DNA of 64,000 nt from Opitutaceae bacterium (GCA_028280945.1 JANQKV010000053.1:1-64000), one strand, 5' to 3'. Counted from the first letter of the stretch, positions 35,589 through 45,129 are shown. Notes: generated from the letters alone by a model not told the origin. Program-made: numbers and translations.

Positions 35589-36518
35589 TTAGGAGGCAAG
35601 GTCCTTGACGGCGGCAACGACATTGCGGGCGCGCAGGCCAAACTTGTCGAGCAGCTCGGGGGCCTGGCCGGACTCGCCAAAACAATCCATCACGCCCACC
35701 CGCCGCAACGGTTTCGGCAGGTTCTCACTCAAGCACGAAGCCACCGCTTCGCCCAATCCGCCGATGATTGAGTGTTCCTCGATGGTGACGACACCTTTGG
35801 CGTTGGCGCATTCTGCCAGCAACGTCGCGATGTCCAACGGCTTCACCGTGGGCATGTGCACAACTCCAACCGAAACCCCTGCCCTCTCCAGTTCGTCGGC
35901 CGCCTGCAGGGCTTCGCTGGCCATGATGCCGGTGGAGACAATCAGGTAGTCGCCGGCCGGACGCAGAACCTTGGCCTTGCCGATCTCGAAGTCGCCGTGG
36001 AGCTCCGGCACAACCGGATACTGATCACGTCCAAGCCGCAGGTAAACCGGTCCTTCGTGGCGAGCTGCGGCGACTGTGGCGAGGCGGGCTTCCTCGTAAT
36101 CGCCAGGCACCAGCACGGTCAGGTTCGGCATGACACGGGCGATGGCGATGTCCTCGTTGGTTTGGTGGGACGCACCGTCGCCACCTGTGCTGATGCCCGA
36201 GTGCGTCGCCGCGACAATCACGTTGAGATTGCCATAACAGATCGAGTTGCGGAGCTGGTCCGCGGCACGCTTTGTCGCGAACATGCCGAAGGTGGTCGCA
36301 AACGGCCGGTAACCTTCGAGAGCGAGACCCGCGGCAACCGAAAGCTCGTTTTGCTCCGCCGTGCCACAGTTGAAAAATCGATCCGGAAAGACGACCTCGA
36401 AATCGCAGGTCTGCGTGGCCTTCGCCACATCGGCATCGAGCACGATGAGTTCCGGAATCTGCGGTGCGAGTTCGATCAGCGCGTCGGCGTAACCCTGGCG
36501 GGTTTTTTTAAACGGCAT
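35589..36518 (-). CDS. Transketolase, C-terminal subunit
   Basis: A 309-aa subunit with the pyrimidine-binding and C-terminal transketolase domains (FNCGTAEQNELSVAAGLALEGYRPFATTFGMFATKRAADQ; GPVYLRLGRDQYPV; EEHSIIGGLGEAVA). It overlaps the N-subunit gene by 11 nt. Split transketolases in catabolic operons act on unusual substrates such as apulose-4-phosphate or 6-deoxy-6-sulfofructose. Which one applies here cannot be read from the sequence. Confidence 0.92.
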   Translation of the reverse strand: MPFKKTRQGYADALIELAPQIPELIVLDADVAKATQTCDFEVVFPDRFFNCGTAEQNELSVAAGLALEGYRPFATTFGMFATKRAADQLRNSICYGNLNVIVAATHSGISTGGDGASHQTNEDIAIARVMPNLTVLVPGDYEEARLATVAAARHEGPVYLRLGRDQYPVVPELHGDFEIGKAKVLRPAGDYLIVSTGIMASEALQAADELERAGVSVGVVHMPTVKPLDIATLLAECANAKGVVTIEEHSIIGGLGEAVASCLSENLPKPLRRVGVMDCFGESGQAPELLDKFGLRARNVVAAVKDLAS

Positions 36519-37395
36519 GGTTCAGCTCCTCCAGCGCTCGGGTTTCCTGCTCGGCGGTCGGCGGCGTACCGTGCCACATCGCCTCATTCTCCATAAAGGA
36601 CACCCCTTTGCCTTTAACGGTGTTCAACACGATCATGTGCGGGCAATCCGACACGGCCAACGCCGTCGAAATGGCGTCCAGCATAGCTTGCAGATCGTGA
36701 CCGTCGATCTCCTGAACGTGCCAACGAAAGGCTTCCCATTTTTCGGGCAACGGATCGAGCGGCATCACGTCCTCGGTATTGCCGTCGGTCTGGAGACGGT
36801 TGCGGTCGGTAAAGGCGATGAGATTACCAAGGCTGTATTTCGCCCCAAACATCGCGGCCTCCCAAATCTGGCCTTCGTTCTGTTCACCATCGCCCACGAG
36901 CACAAAGTAGCGTTGCGTTTCGCCGCGAAGTTTTGCCCCAAGAGCCATGCCGCAGGCGGTGGAGAGGCCCAGACCAAGGGTGCCGGTGTTGGCGTCGACA
37001 CCGGGCGTTTTGAGTTGGTGCGGATGCCCCTGCAGGTGGGAACCGGGGCGGCGAAAGGCATCAAGGTCGTCGACCGGGAAATAGCCGCAACTGGCCAACG
37101 TTGCATAGAGGACAGGCGTGCAATGCCCCTTCGAAAGAATGAAGCGATCACGTTCCGACCAATTCGGTTGCCGCGGATCGTGCTTCATCACGTGGTGGTA
37201 GAGTGTGACCATTAGGTCGGTGGCACTGAGGCTGCCGCCCACATGTCCGGAGTTGGCCCGGGTGACCATCGTGATGATCGCCCGACGTATCTCGACGGCG
37301 TGAAGCTCAAGTCGTTGGCGATCCTCATCACCCAACGGCCCGGGGGTGAATCCCGGGGAGCCGAATTGTTCAGGGGGCGGAACAGTCAGTTTCAT
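36508..37395 (-). CDS. Transketolase, N-terminal subunit
   Basis: A 295-aa subunit with the thiamine-diphosphate domain. The GDGEQNEGQIWEAAMFGAKY motif binds ThDP and Mg2+ (GDG...NR as in FTDRNRLQTDG), and ANSGHVGGSLSATDLMVTLYHHVM and SKGHCTPVLYATLA are family landmarks. It is the first gene of the minus-strand unit, facing the palindrome-bearing control region. With the C-subunit it should form a heteromeric enzyme moving two-carbon units between sugars. Confidence 0.93.
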   Translation of the reverse strand: MKLTVPPPEQFGSPGFTPGPLGDEDRQRLELHAVEIRRAIITMVTRANSGHVGGSLSATDLMVTLYHHVMKHDPRQPNWSERDRFILSKGHCTPVLYATLASCGYFPVDDLDAFRRPGSHLQGHPHQLKTPGVDANTGTLGLGLSTACGMALGAKLRGETQRYFVLVGDGEQNEGQIWEAAMFGAKYSLGNLIAFTDRNRLQTDGNTEDVMPLDPLPEKWEAFRWHVQEIDGHDLQAMLDAISTALAVSDCPHMIVLNTVKGKGVSFMENEAMWHGTPPTAEQETRALEELNHAV

Positions 37396-37552
37396 GGAAA
37401 AGGCGCATTCGAAGCGGGGTTGGGGCTGCGACTATGCCAGATTCCGCCGGTCCGCGTCTTTACGGCGAACGGAAATCCGTTGCGCCGCCACGGAAACCAC
37501 AAACCCCAACACCCCTAGCCTCCCCGCCACCAAAAGCCCACTCCTCATTGTA

Positions 37553-37573
37553 AATGTTCGTATTACGAACATT
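37553..37573. promoter_or_regulatory. Perfect 21-bp palindromic operator in divergent control region
   Basis: Two 10-bp arms (left arm AATGTTCGTA) are exact reverse complements around a single T. The site lies in the 315-bp region 37396-37710, which has no gene and separates the divergent transketolase and mhpF units. A TACAAT -10-like hexamer for the minus unit (37552-37547) and a TTGTAA (37548-37553) for the plus unit abut or overlap it, so a bound repressor could block both. GntR- or LacI-type regulators bind palindromes of this size. The AraC gene of the operon would more typically use direct repeats. Confidence 0.75.
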
Positions 37574-37710
37574 GAGTTAGAGGAATTAAGGGGGCAAACA
37601 GAAGGAAGTGACGGAGGGATTCCGTGGCGGCGAAACCAACTTCCGTTGGGGCTGAAGCCGTTTGTAGCGTGGTTTGCTACCGTTTCGCCTATCCATCCCC
37701 CCTTAGGCCC

Positions 37711-38631
37711 ATGTCCACTCAGCGCATCAAAACCGCGATTCTTGGTACCGGAAACATCGGCAGTGACCTTATGTTGAAAATCCTGCGGCAACCCGATGCC
37801 CTCGATCTTGTGCTCATGGCGGGCATCGATCCGAACTCCGCCGGCCTGGCGCGGGCCAGGGATCTCGGCGTACCCGGCAGTCCGGAGGGAATTGAGGCCG
37901 TGCTGGCTGATCCCGAGATCGGATTGGTTTTTGATGCCACCAGTGCCTACGCCCACCGGGAAACCGCCCCACAACTCGAAGAGGCCGGCAAGCGGGTGAT
38001 CGACCTCACTCCGGCGGCAATCGGTCCCTACATCGTGCCGCTGGTGAACCAATCGGCGCATGCCGATGCCACCAACGTGAACCTTATTACCTGCGGAGGC
38101 CAGGCCACCATTCCGATTGTGCACGCGGTGAGCCGGGTCACTCCGGTCGCTTACGCGGAAATCGTCAGCACGGTCGCCAGCGCCTCGGCTGGACCCGGCA
38201 CGCGGCAAAACATCGACGAGTTCACCTTTACGACCGCCCGCGGCTTGGAGGTGCTGGGTGGTGCCGCATCCGGCAAGGCTCTCATCATTCTCAATCCCGC
38301 GGATCCGCCCATCCTGATGCGCAATACGGTCTACGTTTTGCCCCAGGGTGAATTCGATGAGGGGGCCGTCACGACTTCGATTGAACGCATGGTCACCGAC
38401 CTGCAGGCCTACGTGCCGGGTTACCGCATGAAAGGCGCCCCGGTATTCGACGATACCACGGCTCCGATCGGGGGTGGCCGCATGATCACCGTGCTGCTGG
38501 AGGTCGAGGGAGCGGGTGATTTCCTCCCCCCCTACGCGGGTAATCTAGACATCATGACCGCCTCCGCCTGGCGCGTAGGTCAGGAGATCGCGACAACTTT
38601 GCTCAACCCAACCTCAAAGGAATCCGCATGA
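37711..38631 (+). CDS. mhpF: Acetaldehyde dehydrogenase (acylating), MhpF/DmpF type
   Basis: A 306-aa enzyme converting an aldehyde, CoA and NAD+ to acyl-CoA. The Rossmann motif is [17 protein letters not shown]; the catalytic Cys is in [16 protein letters not shown]; the family block [23 protein letters not shown] follows. ATG 37711 fits the family length; an in-frame ATG at 37624 would add about 29 unrelated residues. It overlaps mhpE by ATGA. In other bacteria the pair channels acetaldehyde, and also propanal or glycolaldehyde, directly from aldolase to dehydrogenase. Confidence 0.94.
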   Translation: MSTQRIKTAILGTGNIGSDLMLKILRQPDALDLVLMAGIDPNSAGLARARDLGVPGSPEGIEAVLADPEIGLVFDATSAYAHRETAPQLEEAGKRVIDLTPAAIGPYIVPLVNQSAHADATNVNLITCGGQATIPIVHAVSRVTPVAYAEIVSTVASASAGPGTRQNIDEFTFTTARGLEVLGGAASGKALIILNPADPPILMRNTVYVLPQGEFDEGAVTTSIERMVTDLQAYVPGYRMKGAPVFDDTTAPIGGGRMITVLLEVEGAGDFLPPYAGNLDIMTASAWRVGQEIATTLLNPTSKESA

Positions 38632-39647
38632 AGGCCCCTCGCATAACCGATTCCAGTCTGCGCGACGGTTCGCACCCGATGCGCCATCAATACACGATCG
38701 AACAGGTGAAATCAGTGGCAGGCGCCCTCGACGACGCCGGAGTGCCGGTGGTCGAGGTTTCCCACGGCGATGGTTTGGGCGGATCGTCACTGCAATACGG
38801 TTTCTCGGCGGTGTCGGAAATGGAGTTGATTGCCGCCGCCCGTGAAGCCTGCACCCAGGCCAGGATCGCCGTGCTTTTGCTGCCGGGAGTGGGGACAAAA
38901 CCACTGCTAAAGGAGGCGGTTGATCGCGGTGCTCAAATCGTGCGGATCGCCACCCAATGCACCGAGGCCGACGTATCCGAGCAGCACTTTGCCATGGCCA
39001 AGGAACTTGGCCTGGAGGCGATCGGGTTTCTGATGATGGCGCACATGCGACCACCGGAGGAAATCGCAGAACAGGCGGCGCTCATGGAAGGTTACGGGGC
39101 AGACTGCGTCTACGTCGTCGATTCGGCGGGAGCGATGCTGCCGGCTGATGTGACAGCCCGCGTGGCCGCGTTGAAAAACCGAATCTCCTGCCAGGTCGGC
39201 TACCACGCCCACAACAATCTGGGGCTGGCAATCGGCAACAGCCTGGCCGCCATCGAGGCAGGAGCTGAACAAATTGATGGTTGCCTGCGCGGCCTCGGGG
39301 CAGGATCAGGCAATGCCCCAACCGAGGTTCTTGCCGCAGTGATGACCAAAATGGGGATGGCAGAGGCGCCCGATGCCTTCAAATTGTGCGACGCTGCTGA
39401 ATACGTGCTGGCACCCATGATGCCGTTTCAGCCGATCCCCAATAGGGACGCGATTACCATAGGCTATGCCGGCGTTTATTCTACGTTTCTGTTGCACGCC
39501 CAAAAGGCCGGGCAGAAATTCAATATCGATCCTCGCGACATTTTGGTGGAACTCGGACGTCGCAAAGCCATGGCCGGCCAGGAAGACTGGATCATCGACG
39601 TCGCCCAGGATCTCGCTCTTGCGCGCGACAAATCTACTGCCTCTTGA
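38628..39647 (+). CDS. mhpE: 4-hydroxy-2-oxovalerate aldolase, MhpE/DmpG type
   Basis: A 339-aa DRE-TIM metalloenzyme that cleaves 4-hydroxy-2-oxo acids to pyruvate and an aldehyde. The substrate-site motif is [21 protein letters not shown]; metal His residues lie in [23 protein letters not shown]; the C-terminal helical domain that contacts MhpF is present ([16 protein letters not shown]). No meta-cleavage dioxygenase, hydrolase or 2-hydroxypentadienoate hydratase is present. The aldolase may therefore take a sugar-derived 2-keto-3-deoxy acid instead. Confidence 0.94.
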   Translation: MKAPRITDSSLRDGSHPMRHQYTIEQVKSVAGALDDAGVPVVEVSHGDGLGGSSLQYGFSAVSEMELIAAAREACTQARIAVLLLPGVGTKPLLKEAVDRGAQIVRIATQCTEADVSEQHFAMAKELGLEAIGFLMMAHMRPPEEIAEQAALMEGYGADCVYVVDSAGAMLPADVTARVAALKNRISCQVGYHAHNNLGLAIGNSLAAIEAGAEQIDGCLRGLGAGSGNAPTEVLAAVMTKMGMAEAPDAFKLCDAAEYVLAPMMPFQPIPNRDAITIGYAGVYSTFLLHAQKAGQKFNIDPRDILVELGRRKAMAGQEDWIIDVAQDLALARDKSTAS

Positions 39648-39661
39648 GTCCTTCCTCTCCC

Positions 39662-40405
39662 ATGGCCATCCACCCCCACCCCCTTGATGCCGATCTGCTG
39701 CACGGTATCTGGCGTATTATCCCCAATGCTTCGCTCACGGAAATCATCGCCCAATCCGGCTTCAATTTCCAGATACTCGACCGCGAGCACGGCGCCTATG
39801 ACTACGACACCCTGCAGGCCGACATCACAGCGTGCGATGCCCACGGATGTGCGCCGTTCGTGCGGGTAAGCGGGAAGGACAACGTCGAGGTGCAGCGTTG
39901 TCTCGACCTTGGCGCGTACGGTTTGGTTTTTCCGCAACTCTCCACCCCCGAGGAGTTCGCTCGGGCATCGGCGATGATGGATCACGCGCCGGTGGGCACC
40001 CGGGGATTTAATCCCTTCGTGCGGGCTTATGGTTATGGTTCGGAGGTCGTTGAAGAGACCAAGCGACCGTGGTTTATCCCGATCATTGAAACGCTTTCGG
40101 CGGTCGAAGCTCTCGACGAGATTCTCCAGAATCCGCGAATCGATTTGATCTACATCGGCAGCTACGATCTTTCGGCGCAGCTCGGCTGTCCCGGGCAAAT
40201 GAGCGACCCGAAAATGGTCGATGTGACCAACCGGATCATTGCTGCGGCGGACCGGGCGAAGGTGGGGATCGGATTGATGGCCCTCACGCCCGATCTGGTG
40301 GCCCAATGGCGATCACGCGGCGTGCGCGCCATCGTTCACGGCGTCGAAAGTCACCGCACCCTGCAGGCATTCAGCGGAATCATCGAAGCGAGTTCGGGCT
40401 CCTGA
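39662..40405 (+). CDS. HpcH/HpaI-family class II aldolase
   Basis: A 247-aa aldolase of the 2-keto-3-deoxy-sugar-acid / HpaI family. The active-site DREHGAYDYDTLQ, RVSGKDNVEVQRCLDLGAYGLVFPQLST (Arg and metal site), IIETLSAVEALDEIL (metal Glu) and IGSYDLSAQLG are all recognisable. ATG 39662 is used. It lies 14 bp after mhpE as third gene of the plus-strand unit. It provides a second pyruvate-yielding aldolase beside MhpE. Confidence 0.9.
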   Translation: MAIHPHPLDADLLHGIWRIIPNASLTEIIAQSGFNFQILDREHGAYDYDTLQADITACDAHGCAPFVRVSGKDNVEVQRCLDLGAYGLVFPQLSTPEEFARASAMMDHAPVGTRGFNPFVRAYGYGSEVVEETKRPWFIPIIETLSAVEALDEILQNPRIDLIYIGSYDLSAQLGCPGQMSDPKMVDVTNRIIAAADRAKVGIGLMALTPDLVAQWRSRGVRAIVHGVESHRTLQAFSGIIEASSGS

Positions 40406-40444
40406 CCCACCAATCGAAACGTGTCGTATCGCCCGTCAGTCCGA

Positions 40445-40921
40445 TTAACGAACCGGCACAGCAAGAGGCTCCGGGTTGAGCAACATGATGGCAATCGCGA
40501 TGGCGTAAACCGTCAGTCCGACAAACACCCCCGCACTGCCAAACCGGTAGGCCCGGGTCTTGCGATTGCGAACTCGCAGCATGTTTTCAAGCGTGGCCTG
40601 CAAGTCATCCTGCAGATAGCGGCTGATGGCCCATTCAACCGAGAGCACCCGCAGGAAAATGACCAGGCACGCTGCCAGGATGATCGCCAAACCCGTGATG
40701 ATGCTGAACTGAGCCAACGTATTGGTGCCCGCAATCAGCCGGCCCGAAAATCCGGTTGTAGTGACCGCCACGGCCGCAAAGCCGATCACAATCTGCGCGC
40801 GCGTATGGATTGCGTTGAGCTGTCGCTCGACCAGGGACAACACGCCGGACCGGTCCTCGCCATAGAACGCGATCATGCGTTGCGCTTCCGCTTCCTCCGT
40901 GGGGCAAAGCTCTTTGTTCAT
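40445..40921 (-). CDS. Membrane protein, function unknown
   Basis: A 158-aa protein starting at ATG 40921 after GGGGGG; an upstream TTG reading would begin at 40957. An N-terminal soluble segment (MNKELCPTEEAEAQRMIAFYGEDRSGVLSLVERQLNAIHTRAQ) is followed by three hydrophobic helices (IVIGFAAVAVTTTGF, FSIITGLAIILAACLVIFLRVL, GSAGVFVGLTVYAIAIAIMLL). The family is unrecognised; the layout resembles small Pycsar/CBASS-type and other SLATT-like membrane proteins, but no partner enzyme lies beside it. Confidence 0.6.
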   Translation of the reverse strand: MNKELCPTEEAEAQRMIAFYGEDRSGVLSLVERQLNAIHTRAQIVIGFAAVAVTTTGFSGRLIAGTNTLAQFSIITGLAIILAACLVIFLRVLSVEWAISRYLQDDLQATLENMLRVRNRKTRAYRFGSAGVFVGLTVYAIAIAIMLLNPEPLAVPVR

Positions 40922-40989
40922 GCCCCCCAACCAAGCCGGCCGGCTCCATTGGGTCAATGGGACAGCCCCTTGATTCCAGATCTCCTTCC

Positions 40990-42237
40990 ATGAAGTCAGT
41001 CCTCTTCATCCTCACGGGCCTCATCAGTCTCCTGGTCCACGCCCAACCCCAACCTGGCGACGTCTTCAAGGACCATCCCTGGCTCCCCACCATGGCGGCC
41101 AATGAGCAGGGGAAATTCCTGCGTGTCGGCGGCAAGTTGGACTATCAACTGCCGGAAAACTTCCCGGCATCGTATCATAAGGACGGATACCTGAAGTGGG
41201 AGCAATTCGTTGAACTGGAGAATGCCATCAAGGCCGAACTCATCATTGAAAAGCTCGCCTCCCACGACGACACCAAGGGCCTGCGCATTTCGGTGAATGG
41301 AAACGCGTTCACTACCGTGCCCGCGATTCCAACCATCCCTGAACCGGAGTGGGACTACATGCACCACACCAATCCGATCGTGCCGCTGCCGCTGGAGCAG
41401 CTGCAGTCCGGTTGGGGCAATCGGTTCAAACTGGAGGTCGATCCTGACCAACGCTGGGGCTGGCCGCAAAACATCATCTACGGCGTGACCCTGCGCGTTT
41501 ACTACGAACCCACCGAATACTGGCGGTCACTCTACCAGCTGAACTCTCCACCCGCACCGGAATCATTGGGTGAGTCTGTCGAACTCGCCTTGCGCAACCC
41601 CACCGAGAAGATCCGGCACGTTGACTACGTTGGATATCTGGAGGATGTGAGTTTTGCAGGCGACGGTGTTTACGAGCGATGGCACTACTTTTACTTCAGA
41701 GGCCACCCCACCCAGCATCTGGGGCGGGCAACAGAGTTTCCCTTCGACCTGAGCTGGGATACAAGCTGGGTGCCCGATCAGTCGAATCCGTTTAAGGTCA
41801 CGGCATGGGTGACGGACCTGCAGGGCTACACCGTAGTGGTCGACCCAGTCGACGGACTTTCATTCGAACGGCCCTACAACGTCACCCTTTGCCGCCCCTA
41901 TGATCAGCCGGCGAATTGGGTGACGCGGGAAGCCGAATACCAAGCAAAGTTCGATTTCGCGGGAGACCCCAATCGGATCGAAGCCGTGCAGGCGGTGTGG
42001 ACGAGTTGGAGTCCCAACTACGCCAACGGGGTCTACCTCAACGAAACCAAAATCTTCGACCGCTCACCACCCGCCTACGAATACGCCACGCACCGTGTCA
42101 CCCTGGACGGCTCAGCCGGACTAAGGCGCGGGGTCAACACGATTATCACCGGGTTGGAGCCTCTCCACGACGGCCAGATGGTCCACGGCATGGAGGTGCA
42201 GTGGCCCGGTATCCAAGTGCTGGTGCGAAGCCGTTAG
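40990..42237 (+). CDS. Secreted protein of unknown function
   Basis: A 415-aa protein beginning with a signal peptide (MKSVLFILTGLISLLVHAQ; ATG 40990). The mature part is Trp/Tyr-rich and beta-rich with no motif I recognise. It has features of carbohydrate-binding or lectin-like proteins (EYWRSLYQLN, GVYERWHYFYFRGH, YANGVYLNETKIF, HGMEVQWPGIQVLV). It converges with the glycyl radical activase gene with a 4-nt overlap, so a functional link is not shown. Confidence 0.7.
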   Translation: MKSVLFILTGLISLLVHAQPQPGDVFKDHPWLPTMAANEQGKFLRVGGKLDYQLPENFPASYHKDGYLKWEQFVELENAIKAELIIEKLASHDDTKGLRISVNGNAFTTVPAIPTIPEPEWDYMHHTNPIVPLPLEQLQSGWGNRFKLEVDPDQRWGWPQNIIYGVTLRVYYEPTEYWRSLYQLNSPPAPESLGESVELALRNPTEKIRHVDYVGYLEDVSFAGDGVYERWHYFYFRGHPTQHLGRATEFPFDLSWDTSWVPDQSNPFKVTAWVTDLQGYTVVVDPVDGLSFERPYNVTLCRPYDQPANWVTREAEYQAKFDFAGDPNRIEAVQAVWTSWSPNYANGVYLNETKIFDRSPPAYEYATHRVTLDGSAGLRRGVNTIITGLEPLHDGQMVHGMEVQWPGIQVLVRSR

Positions 42238-42941
42238 ACGAACGTCGGTTGGGGTAAACCCAGATCGGCGTATTTTGGCAAACCGCTGGTGTGATACGGC
42301 AGGCGCTCGACCCGCTCAAACCGTCCCGACGCTTCCATTGTATCCAGAAACGCCGCATGCATGCGCGTATCGTTGACTCCCGGAATGATGGGACACCGGA
42401 GCACGATTTTGGAGCCGCAGGCTTCGAGCATCGCGAGGTTGGCCTCGATGAGGTTGCCATTCGCACCGGTCCAAGTCCGCAGGCCCTGATTGTCGGAAAG
42501 TTTCAGATCAAAGTGAAAAAGGTCCACCCAGGGGATAAGCTCCGCCAGGTTGTTGGGGTCCACCTGTCCACAGGTATCCAACACCGTATGAATACCGGAC
42601 TCTTTGGCACGTTGGAGCAGGGCCAGACAAAACCCGAACTGAACCGTTGGTTCGCCGCCCGACAGCGTCAGCCCGCCTCCGGATGATTCGTAAAAACCCC
42701 GGTCAGCCTCCACCACCTGCATGACGGTATCAACGGACATGCGTTGGCCGTAGACCTTGCCGCTTTGGCCGGTTTGCGGGGCAATTTTTTGGGATTCGGG
42801 ATTGTGGCACCACGCGCAGCGCAGAGGACAGCCTTTGAGAAAAACGGTGGTCCGCAAACCGGGTCCGTCGTGCAACGACGTGCGTTGGATATCGAATACG
42901 ATGCCGGATAGGTGGGAAGATTGGTTGGAATGGGCGACCAT
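42234..42941 (-). CDS. Glycyl radical enzyme activating enzyme (radical SAM)
   Basis: A 235-aa radical SAM protein that abstracts the hydrogen from the Gly of its partner. The cluster motif C38-P-L-R-C42-A-W-C45 binds 4Fe-4S; GGGLTLSGGEP is the SAM-binding GGE motif; FHFDLKLSD is also typical. ATG 42941 is used; an earlier in-frame start gives a hydrophobic extension inside the upstream gene. It lacks the Cys-rich ferredoxin insert found in most dehydratase-type activases, so it has the simpler PFL-activase architecture. It lies 7 bp downstream of the glycyl radical enzyme. Confidence 0.92.
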   Translation of the reverse strand: MVAHSNQSSHLSGIVFDIQRTSLHDGPGLRTTVFLKGCPLRCAWCHNPESQKIAPQTGQSGKVYGQRMSVDTVMQVVEADRGFYESSGGGLTLSGGEPTVQFGFCLALLQRAKESGIHTVLDTCGQVDPNNLAELIPWVDLFHFDLKLSDNQGLRTWTGANGNLIEANLAMLEACGSKIVLRCPIIPGVNDTRMHAAFLDTMEASGRFERVERLPYHTSGLPKYADLGLPQPTFV

Positions 42942-42948
42942 GAGGTGA

Positions 42949-45129
42949 TTAATTGAATGTTCGCGTAAGAAACTCGCGCTGGGCGTCGGCAGGCAGGTCA
43001 ACAAAACGAATACTGAAACCACCGACACGAATGATCAGATGGCCCCACTTTTCGGGCTCTCGTAAGGCGGCTTCCAAGTCTTCGCGACTCACCACCGAAA
43101 TCATCGCCTGGGTGCCACCCTGGGCGAAATAAGTGCGCAGCAAGGCATCAAACTTGGGTCGCATTTCACCAAACCAGTCCTTGGTGAACTTCATGTTCTG
43201 GACGGCCCCGGCATGAATACCGGGATCTAACCGCACGAGAGAATTAAGGAAAGCCGTCACACCGTTGACGTCGGCACCCGAAGAAGGGTTGTTGCCATTC
43301 GCGAGCGGTTCGCCAGCCCGCCTCCCCTCGGCGCTGGCTTCGGTGGTGCGTCCGAGCACGGTGTTGGCCCAGTTGTTGATCACCACGACCAGGTAGCTGT
43401 CCAGTCCGGCGGGCTTGGCCTGATCACGGGTGAACCGACAGATGTGATTGTGAACCTTCTGGGCCATCGCATCGGCCAAACCTTCATCGTTGCCATACTT
43501 GGCCACCGCTCGACAGCGCGCCTGCAATTCTGAAGCACCTTCGAAGTCCCGATCCAAAGCCTCCACCAGCTCCGGCAAGGATACTACCCGTTGCTTGAAC
43601 ACGAGCTCATCAATGACGTGAAGTGAATCGGCCGTGTTGGTGTTGCCGTAAGTCTCGAGCGATCCACCGAGGTAGACCGCACCGCCGCCAATTGCGCTCC
43701 GATTATTCTCCACACACCCCGAAATCAGGGCACTGATAAAACCAAAGGGGGCCTCGCGGGCGGCAACGCGATACTCCGTGGCCTGATGTACCGCGAGTGC
43801 GGTGACGATGGGCTCAACCACGCGGCGGTAAGCCCGCCAAACATCGTCGAACGATTGCAACTGGGAAACCGCGGGCACGTGAGCAACCCGATACCCCGTT
43901 ACCGGATCGACCCCACCGTGCAGGGCAACCTCCAATCCCTTGAGCAGGTTGATGACTCCATTGGGCGAGGCGATTCCCTGATGGCCAAGGACATATTCAC
44001 CGCACCCAAACGGGGTGTAGTCCATGGCCCGGTTTCGGCCGATCGAGTAGGCTTTGGCGACCGCGGGCACGTTAACGTCGTCGTTATACAACATGGGGAA
44101 CGTGCAGCCTTCCCCGATGGCATCGATGGCCCGCTCCCACAGTGCAGTATTCTGCCCTTCGTGGAAGCGGAGCGTGAGCTGCGGGTGATTGCTGCGAGTC
44201 GCGCGCGTTGCGGCAATGGCCAGCAGGGCAAACCGGTCGGCCGCCGCTTCTTCCGGACGTCCCATTCCTCCAACAATCACCCGATGGTCATACTGGCACG
44301 GTACGGTCTCCATCAACCGCCACCACTGGCACGTGAGTTCGCGGGCGCCATCCCAGGTGAGCACTCCATCAGCCAGATCACGCTCAAGGAATGGTCCCAA
44401 CACGACGTCCAAGCGACCGTAATTCCACGAGCCGGCGTGAAGGGCATAGAGCCAAATCAACTGCACGGCGTCGCGAAAAGACTCAGGTGGACCATGCCGG
44501 ACCGTCTTCAGGCTGCGACTCACTTCCCCATCATCGACTTGGTCGATATAGAAATCGATGGTGCCCCGAAGGAGCGGAACCACATGAGCGAAATCCGTGT
44601 GGCGCGTAACGGTTTCAAGTCCATCCAACCCCAGATGCACCAGTTTTCCATAATCCAACGTGCTGCCGCCAATGCGATAGAGCGGAAACCCCACGCCACT
44701 TTCGGTGAACCACGCATCACTGGGCAGATGGCGTGCCGCCTCCGGCGGGAGAGCGGCCCGACAATGTGCCTCAGTCGTGCGGCCCCGCCAAAAATTGATG
44801 AGAGCCTGTCCCCGATCCGTCGTTTCGGGATAACGTTCCAGCCCCTGTTCCAGTCCGTCAAAATCACAATAAAACCCCATGCCCATCGGTTGGGGGCTGA
44901 AACCAACCAAGGGGTAACGCACGCGGCCAGCCACCCCATCGTTCCGCTCCATCGGCAGAAACTGTTGCCGGAACTGTTGGGCCAACAGCGTGGCTTCACG
45001 TTGCACCACCGGAATGCCATCCAGCTCGCAAAACCGGTTGGTGAACGCCTCGGCTTGGGAGAGCGCGGACTGCCAGGTAGTCAGGGAAGACACCGCGTAA
45101 TCACGCGAGAGCTCCGTCAGAGTTTTCAT
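42949..45129 (-). CDS. Glycyl radical enzyme of unassigned class (pyruvate formate-lyase superfamily)
   Basis: A 726-aa enzyme. Near the C-terminus RVGGFSIRFVDL holds the glycyl radical Gly (704 or its neighbour). The active-site loop TPFGCGEYVLGHQG carries the thiyl Cys376 and Glu378. Pyruvate formate-lyases have a CC pair, and most dehydratase or lyase members have GCVEP; here the loop is GCGEY, so Cys-x-Glu is kept but Val and Pro are not. The substrate is unknown. The length (about 730) is below the 780-850 of most characterised members. The enzyme would be oxygen-sensitive, implying anaerobic or microaerobic use. Its activase follows directly. Confidence 0.9.
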   Translation of the reverse strand: MKTLTELSRDYAVSSLTTWQSALSQAEAFTNRFCELDGIPVVQREATLLAQQFRQQFLPMERNDGVAGRVRYPLVGFSPQPMGMGFYCDFDGLEQGLERYPETTDRGQALINFWRGRTTEAHCRAALPPEAARHLPSDAWFTESGVGFPLYRIGGSTLDYGKLVHLGLDGLETVTRHTDFAHVVPLLRGTIDFYIDQVDDGEVSRSLKTVRHGPPESFRDAVQLIWLYALHAGSWNYGRLDVVLGPFLERDLADGVLTWDGARELTCQWWRLMETVPCQYDHRVIVGGMGRPEEAAADRFALLAIAATRATRSNHPQLTLRFHEGQNTALWERAIDAIGEGCTFPMLYNDDVNVPAVAKAYSIGRNRAMDYTPFGCGEYVLGHQGIASPNGVINLLKGLEVALHGGVDPVTGYRVAHVPAVSQLQSFDDVWRAYRRVVEPIVTALAVHQATEYRVAAREAPFGFISALISGCVENNRSAIGGGAVYLGGSLETYGNTNTADSLHVIDELVFKQRVVSLPELVEALDRDFEGASELQARCRAVAKYGNDEGLADAMAQKVHNHICRFTRDQAKPAGLDSYLVVVINNWANTVLGRTTEASAEGRRAGEPLANGNNPSSGADVNGVTAFLNSLVRLDPGIHAGAVQNMKFTKDWFGEMRPKFDALLRTYFAQGGTQAMISVVSREDLEAALREPEKWGHLIIRVGGFSIRFVDLPADAQREFLTRTFN

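Noticed and set aside
34023..35771. 582-codon plus-strand frame
   Set aside because: It is antisense to the SDR and zinc dehydrogenase genes, and its translation is His/Arg/Gly-rich with no domain.
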